From NCBI GenBank assembly GCA_024860865.1, contig JACRDV010000083.1, forward strand, positions 1-8,702: 8,702 nt of DNA. The letters are read 5' to 3'. Both the position numbers and the translations under genes were made by a program. Origin of the DNA: JACRDV01 sp024860865 [NCBI: Methanobacteriota archaeon] (GTDB lineage: Archaea; JACRDV01). Under the pieces are notes generated by a model. That model was not told where the DNA came from. It saw nothing but the letters and a program-made list of their open reading frames with translations, and made no database searches. How positions within the stretch are numbered: position 1 is the stretch's first letter; the number at the start of each line of letters is the position of its first letter. Positions 5,079 to 8,702 of this stretch are shown here, piece by piece.

Positions 5079-5279
5079 CTAGCCATACACATCAAAGTGA
5101 GTCCAAGCTATATTAGTCTTGTAACGATATGGAGGCCCACTTTTTGTACTATAAAAGACTTGACCTTTGACATCGAATCCTTTATGGGCCCAGATTACAG
5201 TCCAACTTGCAGGTGGGCTTGTCACTGGTTTAGTGCCAGCAGGTACAATAAATTCAGCAGATTTTGTTTTACCTACTAG
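5079..5279 (-). pseudogene. 3'-terminal fragment of an unrecognised, probably extracytoplasmic protein
   Basis: A protein-like minus-strand frame is open for 66 codons before TAG 5079-5081. It has no start codon at its head, and an in-frame TGA lies just upstream (5280-5282). Its only internal GTG would remove the first third. The translation is rich in beta-type and aromatic residues: EFIVPAGTKPVTSPPASW, then WTVIWAHKGFDVKGQVFY, and an end reading RYKTNIAWTHFDVYG. This resembles the last strands of a secreted beta-sandwich, but I recognise no family. It lies 10 nt after the VIT1-like gene. It is most simply a leftover 3' end brought there by deletion or rearrangement. Confidence 0.5.
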
Positions 5280-5289
5280 TCAAAATAAT

Positions 5290-5823
5290 TTAGTGACCAC
5301 CTGGACTTACAAAGTAAACGAAAATTGCAACAAGGATGCCAATAACCGCCATTTTAATTCCAGCCAGAAGAATACTCTCTTTAGTAATTTTGCCAATATA
5401 AATCCCTAAAACAAAAAGAGTTATTATTGACAGTGTAATGGAAGTTATCAAGGCTAAATTTTGCGAAAGAAAAATAAATGGGAGCACAGGTATAAGTGCC
5501 CCAAGAAATGAACAACCACCATGTGTGATAGTATCTGCAATAAGTTTCTTTTTAATTTCATCTGAAACATGTGTTCCTTCTAAGCTTCTGAACAAAGATC
5601 TCTCAAGTATTAACAATCTTCTTCTTTCTACAGTTCTCTCTGCCATAAGACCTCCTACGCCGTTTGAAATGCCCAAAGCCATCCCTCCTCCTATACCAGC
5701 ACCAATGATTGTTTGCGTCCCAACTGAAGCTGAAAAAGCTCCTATTACAACTCCTAATATTGCAATTACGCCATCTATTGTTCCTAGAACAATGTATCTA
5801 CTTGAAATGTATTTTATCAACAA
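5290..5823 (-). CDS. VIT1/CCC1-family membrane protein (TIGR00267-like)
   Basis: The predicted protein has 177 residues and about five membrane spans. The opening RYIVLGTIDGVIAILGVVIG (9-28), then GIGGGMALGISNGVGGLMAE (43-62), and after a charged helix THGGCSFLGALIPVLPFIF (100-118) are hallmarks of archaeal VIT1-like proteins. Relatives carry Fe2+ or Mn2+ into vacuoles or out of cells. Asp17, Glu62 and Glu66 (AERTVE) are candidate metal-site residues. Starts are TTG 5823 or TTG 5820, both near the SD GAGGG. The same frame stays open further upstream (KKETPEGS), and an ATG at 5860 would join it if the A6 run (T6 at 5842-5847 on the plus strand) lost one base. It lies 58 nt after the isomerase gene and is probably co-transcribed. 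Metal transport is inferred from the family. Confidence 0.8.
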   Translation of the reverse strand: MLIKYISSRYIVLGTIDGVIAILGVVIGAFSASVGTQTIIGAGIGGGMALGISNGVGGLMAERTVERRRLLILERSLFRSLEGTHVSDEIKKKLIADTITHGGCSFLGALIPVLPFIFLSQNLALITSITLSIITLFVLGIYIGKITKESILLAGIKMAVIGILVAIFVYFVSPGGH

Positions 5824-5881
5824 AGATCCCTCTGGTGTTTCTTTTTTGAATGTGTTTCATTTTGAAATATTTTTCTGGGGC

Positions 5882-6910
5882 TTATTTTTGCATCCATCTT
5901 CCTAAAGAAACTTTATACGGAGGTTTCGCTATTCCCCTCTCACTTATTATTGAAGAAACTAATTCATTCGGAGTAACATCAAACGCAAAATTAAATACAT
6001 TTATTCCATCTGGGGCAATTTTTGTATTTCCGGTTTTAGTAACTTCACTCGGATTTCTCTGCTCAATAGGTATCTCTGCCCCACTTTTTATCTCAAAATC
6101 GATTGTTGAGATTGGGGCTGCAACGTAAAATGGAATCTTATGCTGTTTTGCCAGCACAGCAACGCTATAAGTTCCAATTTTATTAGCAACATCTCCATTG
6201 CTTGCAATTCTATCAGCACCAACTATAACACAATCAACTAATCCTTTGCTCATAACATAAGCTGCCATATTATCTGTAATTAAAGTTACTGGAATGCCGA
6301 GTTGCTTGAGCTCCCACGTTGTTAGTCGGGCTCCTTGAAGCAAAGGTCTCGTTTCATCTGCAATAACTTTAATTTTTTTCCCTTGTTCCCATGCTGCTCG
6401 AATAACTCCAAGAGCCGTTCCATAATCGACACACGCAAGTGCACCAGCATTACAATGAGTCAAGATAGTGGAACTATCTTTAATCAAACTTGCACCATAT
6501 TCTCCGATCTTTTTGTTTATTTGAACATCTTCCTCAGCCATAGCTTGGGCTTCTAAAACAACTGCTTTAACGGTCGATTTTACATCGGGCTGAGGATTTG
6601 CTTTTTTTAAAATCCTCTCAACTGCCCAAAATAAGTTGACAGCAGTTGGCCTAGTGTTTCTAAGTCTAGCAGCTGCTTTCTTAAGGTCAGATAGAATTTG
6701 CTTTTTTGTTTTAGCCTTGCTCTTTACTGCTGCGAGAGCCAATCCAAATGCCGTTGCAACTCCAATTAAAGGAGCTCCTCTTATCGCTAAAACTTCAATT
6801 GCCTTTGCGATACATTCATAATTAGCACAAGTAATGTATTCTAGTTTAGTTGGGAGCTTTGTTTGATTAATAAAAATAACTTTATTATCTTTCCACTCAA
6901 TTGTGCGCAT
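5882..6910 (-). CDS. mtnA: S-methyl-5-thioribose-1-phosphate isomerase (MtnA-type)
   Basis: The predicted protein has 342 residues, the normal MtnA length. It converts the aldose methylthioribose-1-phosphate to the ketose methylthioribulose-1-phosphate in methionine or 5'-deoxynucleoside salvage in the cytoplasm. Family blocks are AIRGAPLIGVATAFG (42-56), RPTAVNLFWAV (87-97), THCNAGALA with catalytic Cys153, and GADRIASNGDVANKIGTY with catalytic Asp233. The later PFYVAAPISTIDF (260-272) and IPIEQRNPSEV blocks are also present. All support MtnA over eIF2B or ribose-1,5-bisphosphate isomerase relatives. Start ATG 6910 has the SD-like AGGT about eight nt upstream. Only 21 bp separate it from the divergent phosphatase gene, so its promoter must overlap that gene. 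No other salvage gene lies nearby, so the physiological pathway is open. Confidence 0.93.
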   Translation of the reverse strand: MRTIEWKDNKVIFINQTKLPTKLEYITCANYECIAKAIEVLAIRGAPLIGVATAFGLALAAVKSKAKTKKQILSDLKKAAARLRNTRPTAVNLFWAVERILKKANPQPDVKSTVKAVVLEAQAMAEEDVQINKKIGEYGASLIKDSSTILTHCNAGALACVDYGTALGVIRAAWEQGKKIKVIADETRPLLQGARLTTWELKQLGIPVTLITDNMAAYVMSKGLVDCVIVGADRIASNGDVANKIGTYSVAVLAKQHKIPFYVAAPISTIDFEIKSGAEIPIEQRNPSEVTKTGNTKIAPDGINVFNFAFDVTPNELVSSIISERGIAKPPYKVSLGRWMQK

Positions 6911-6931
6911 ATTTAATACCTGGCGATAGCT

Positions 6932-7759
6932 ATGAGAAGAATTTTTCTTGGATTGATTTTAGTTATAGCAAGCAGTATTAGCTATTCGGTTTTTAACTCT
7001 TATGGTTGGACTGTAAGCATAAGAGATATTGGACCAACATCTCTTTACTTGCTAGGAGTTTATGACCAAAATCCATTAGAAAAAGAACTTGCACCTCTTA
7101 ACCTAAATAAAACCCAACATATAATCATTATTTTGGTGGATGGATTAGGGTATTATCAGCTTAAAAAAGCAAATGAAGTCGGATTCTCAACTCCATTCAT
7201 TAATAATCTTGCTGCAAATGGAATTTTTATAAAAGCTCACACTGTTTACCCACCAGTTACGATTACCGCCCATACTGCATTGTTCCAATTTGACCACTCA
7301 ACAATTTTTGAAAAAGTTTCTGAAAATGGAATGAAAGCAATTGTTATATTTGGCCCAAAAATAGAAGAAGAATTGCCATTATCCGGTGCAAAAGTTATTA
7401 TACCAAAGGATTATGACGGAGATGGAACGGCAGGCGATAACGATGTTTCCATAACTTCTCAAAAAGTTTTAAAAAATGATGGCCCAAATTTATTGTTTAT
7501 TCACTTATCGGTTGACTCTACTGCCCATAGATTTGGGCCTTATAGCGAAAAAAGCTTTAAAGATATAAAGAAAACAGATGCTTATATCGGAATGATATTG
7601 CGAGAACTTAAGAAATTAGATTTATACAAAGACGCAATTGTAATAGTAACAGCAGATCACGGACTTCATAAGGCAAGTTCAGGTGGAGCACATGGAACAA
7701 TTTTACCGGATGATATGACCATCCCCATTATCTTCTGCTCAATATCAAAATTAACTTAA
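6932..7759 (+). CDS. Exported alkaline-phosphatase-superfamily hydrolase (NPP-like), apparently shortened
   Basis: The predicted protein has 275 residues with an N-terminal signal peptide or anchor (RRIFLGLILVIASSISYSVF). Metal and nucleophile motifs of nucleotide-pyrophosphatase/phosphodiesterase-like enzymes appear in order: Asp70 in ILVDGLGYY, nucleophile Thr110 in PPVTITAHTAL, Asp195 and His199 in HLSVDSTAHRFGP, Asp242-His243 in TADHG and His254 in GAHGT. It should cleave phosphate mono- or diesters outside the membrane. Two things look missing. The TG-x-P-x-HG segment that normally follows the nucleophile helix is absent: HTAL runs straight to FQFDHSTIFE. The usual last 30-50 residues after GAHG are replaced by a short end FCSISKLT. 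DYDGDGTAGDND (160-171) has the spacing of an EF-hand-type calcium loop. Start ATG 6932 has only a weak SD. An ACT-DUF5612 gene follows. Confidence 0.75.
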   Translation: MRRIFLGLILVIASSISYSVFNSYGWTVSIRDIGPTSLYLLGVYDQNPLEKELAPLNLNKTQHIIIILVDGLGYYQLKKANEVGFSTPFINNLAANGIFIKAHTVYPPVTITAHTALFQFDHSTIFEKVSENGMKAIVIFGPKIEEELPLSGAKVIIPKDYDGDGTAGDNDVSITSQKVLKNDGPNLLFIHLSVDSTAHRFGPYSEKSFKDIKKTDAYIGMILRELKKLDLYKDAIVIVTADHGLHKASSGGAHGTILPDDMTIPIIFCSISKLT

Positions 7760-7800
7760 CTAAAATGAAAGATTTAATTGGAAATTAACATATAATGTTA

Positions 7801-7805
7801 GGAGG
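7801..7805 (+). promoter_or_regulatory. SD site that sets the start of the ACT-DUF5612 gene
   Basis: GGAGG lies inside the longest possible ORF (ATG 7795) and seven nt before TTG 7813. It therefore argues for TTG 7813 as the true start. The removed six codons (MLGGKK) are just the translated SD. Confidence 0.75.
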
Positions 7806-7812
7806 AAAAAAG

Positions 7813-8469
7813 TTGAGCCAAATCAAAGGGATCAGCTTAATTATAACAGACCGCCCTGGTGCACTCCATGAAGTTACTGGAGTGATCGCATCTCACGGCA
7901 TTAATATCACTTTTACTCAGCAATTTGTGATAAAGAAAGACGAATCCTTAGTTTATATGGAGTTGGAAGGAGTAAAAAATTTTGAAAAATTACTCCAAGA
8001 CTTAAAAAAACTCGATATCATAAGGGTCATCTCTGAGCAAACTCCCTTCCAACAAGTTTATGGCAAGCGAGTGATAGTCATCGGTGGTGGAGCCCAAGTT
8101 GCACAAGTTGCATTAGGGGCTATAACTGAAGCCGACCGCCATAACATAAGAGGAGAAAAGATTAGTGTTGACACAATTCCGCTGGTTGGAGAGAAAGAAT
8201 TAGCTGAAGCAGTTAGAGCGGTTGGAAGATTGCATAGAGCTGCCATACTAGTTTTAGCAGGATCTTTGATGGGGGGAGAGATTACTGAAGCTGTTAAAGA
8301 ACTCAGATCAAAGGGAATTCCAATTATTTCCTTGAGTATGGCGGGCTCAGTTCCAGAAGTTGCTGATGTAGTTATAACAGACCCAGTTCAAGCTGGAGTT
8401 ATAGCAGTGATGGCAATTGCAGATACAGCTCGCTTTGACTTGAGTAGAGTTAGAGGGAAGCGATTCTAA
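7813..8469 (+). CDS. ACT domain plus DUF5612 protein
   Basis: The predicted protein has 218 residues from TTG 7813. Residues 1-75 form an ACT domain: ISLIITDRPGALHEVTGVIA and NITFTQQFVI show the beta-alpha-beta pattern and the DRPGAL ligand loop. ACT domains bind amino acids or similar effectors. The remainder, from GKRVIVIGGGAQVAQVALGA through GRLHRAAILVLAGSLMGGEI and ISLSMAGSVPEVADVVITDP, is the conserved DUF5612 region of methanogens and relatives. It looks like a Rossmann-type or sugar-isomerase-like alpha/beta fold. The protein is complete and well conserved. Its role is not established, and a regulatory or sensing job is inference from the ACT domain. It starts 53 nt after the phosphatase stop and may share its mRNA. 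Confidence 0.88.
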   Translation: MSQIKGISLIITDRPGALHEVTGVIASHGINITFTQQFVIKKDESLVYMELEGVKNFEKLLQDLKKLDIIRVISEQTPFQQVYGKRVIVIGGGAQVAQVALGAITEADRHNIRGEKISVDTIPLVGEKELAEAVRAVGRLHRAAILVLAGSLMGGEITEAVKELRSKGIPIISLSMAGSVPEVADVVITDPVQAGVIAVMAIADTARFDLSRVRGKRF

Positions 8470-8513
8470 TTTATAATTTAGAAGTGAGAAAAATTATTTG
8501 TTAAAATTAGATA

Positions 8514-8529
8514 AATTTGTCTCCAAATT
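8514..8529. terminator. Small inverted repeat between convergent genes
   Basis: AATTTG (8514-8519) and CAAATT (8524-8529) are perfect 6-bp arms around TCTC, between the DUF5612 gene and the convergent gene. The right arm overlaps the stop codon of the minus-strand gene. The stem is weak and AT-rich, so a bidirectional termination role is only a suggestion. Confidence 0.25.
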
Positions 8530-8701
8530 AAGTGCGTTCTTGTTCTTTCTGGAATATTTTCTCAAATCCATAAAGTTTAGCTACTTCAGTCATCTTCCAA
8601 GCAGTGATGAAAAATGAAATATAAGCTAAAATTATGAAAATATACTCAGGATATTCCATAAATTCCCCTATATTCTCTTTCCACTCAAAGTACTCCCTCA
8701 G
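8528..8701 (-). CDS. Unrecognised single-span membrane protein, C-terminal 57 codons
   Basis: The minus-strand frame is open from the window edge to TAA at 8530-8528. The visible end starts LREYFEWKENIGEFMEYPEY, continues with one hydrophobic span (IFIILAYISFFITAW) and ends with a charged tail KMTEVAKLYGFEKIFQKEQERT. The balanced amino-acid make-up and convergent placement after the DUF5612 gene support a real coding end. The N-terminal part lies outside the window, so neither family nor function can be judged. Confidence 0.6.
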   Translation of the reverse strand: MREYFEWKENIGEFMEYPEYIFIILAYISFFITAWKMTEVAKLYGFEKIFQKEQERT

Positions 8702-8702
8702 A

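Noticed and set aside
5097-5409. Plus-strand ORFs of 60 and 80 codons over the orphan fragment and VIT1 end
   Set aside because: The opposite strand reads as better protein (aromatic, beta-type, ending at a stop), and the 3' half is antisense to the conserved VIT1-like gene.
5438-6128. Plus-strand ORFs of 155 and 92 codons
   Set aside because: They are antisense to the VIT1-like gene and mtnA, with no start signals or recognisable domains.
6335-6821. Plus-strand ORFs of 73 and 61 codons inside mtnA
   Set aside because: They are shadows of a full-length enzyme with intact active-site motifs.
8605-8611. GTGATGA, a C-box-like word for a C/D guide RNA
   Set aside because: It lies within the partial minus-strand coding frame and no matching D box (CTGA) or C'/D' pair was seen at proper spacing.
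1-8702. CRISPR array, tRNA or rRNA genes
   Set aside because: No regularly spaced repeats, cloverleaf-like segments or conserved rRNA words were seen by eye on either strand.

Overview
The window is AT-rich archaeal DNA. The evidence is the gene families (a DUF5612-type ACT-domain protein, a TIGR00267-type VIT1/CCC1 membrane protein, an AbrB/PIN pair, an MtnA-type isomerase), BRE/TATA-like promoters, T-rich terminators without strong hairpins, and many GTG and TTG starts chosen by Shine-Dalgarno (SD) sites. A methanogen or a Bathyarchaeia-like lineage would fit, but no marker here fixes the taxon.

Layout. 1-419: the C-terminal end of a DDE transposase with an intact YREK motif. 420-626: an AT-rich regulatory stretch with a TATA-like box between two perfect palindromes, then a 6-bp hairpin just before a strong SD. 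627-1981: a two-gene operon of a divergent YeiH/UPF0324 transporter and a 67-residue single-span membrane protein. 1982-2417: a T-rich terminator, a promoter-like element with an 11-bp direct repeat, and a 28-residue single-span ORF followed by T6. 2418-3490 (minus): a UspA-fold protein lacking the ATP-binding signature, then an SRPBCC-fold protein with a C-terminal membrane anchor. 3598-4265 (minus): an AbrB antitoxin and PIN toxin pair with a clear TATA box and a nearby inverted repeat. 4364-5279: a decay-like zone with at least four small broken genes. These are a 48-residue ORF split at an A_AAA_AAG heptamer, a zinc-finger/AbrB protein that has lost its second Cys pair with a frame change, a 26-residue ORF split at an A run, and a 66-codon 3' gene fragment without a start. 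5290-6910 (minus): an MtnA-type isomerase followed by a VIT1-like membrane protein. 6932-8469 (plus): an exported alkaline-phosphatase-superfamily protein that looks internally and C-terminally shortened, then an ACT-DUF5612 protein. 8528-8701 (minus): the C-terminal end of an unrecognised single-span protein.

How the genes fit together. No single large pathway is visible. The left part looks like accessory DNA (transposase, TA pair, pseudogenes, small membrane ORFs, stress-type proteins). The right part looks like conserved housekeeping genes. The most unusual items are the transporter plus small membrane partner behind an elaborate promoter and leader, the non-canonical USP with a membrane-anchored SRPBCC partner, and the slippery-heptamer ORF.
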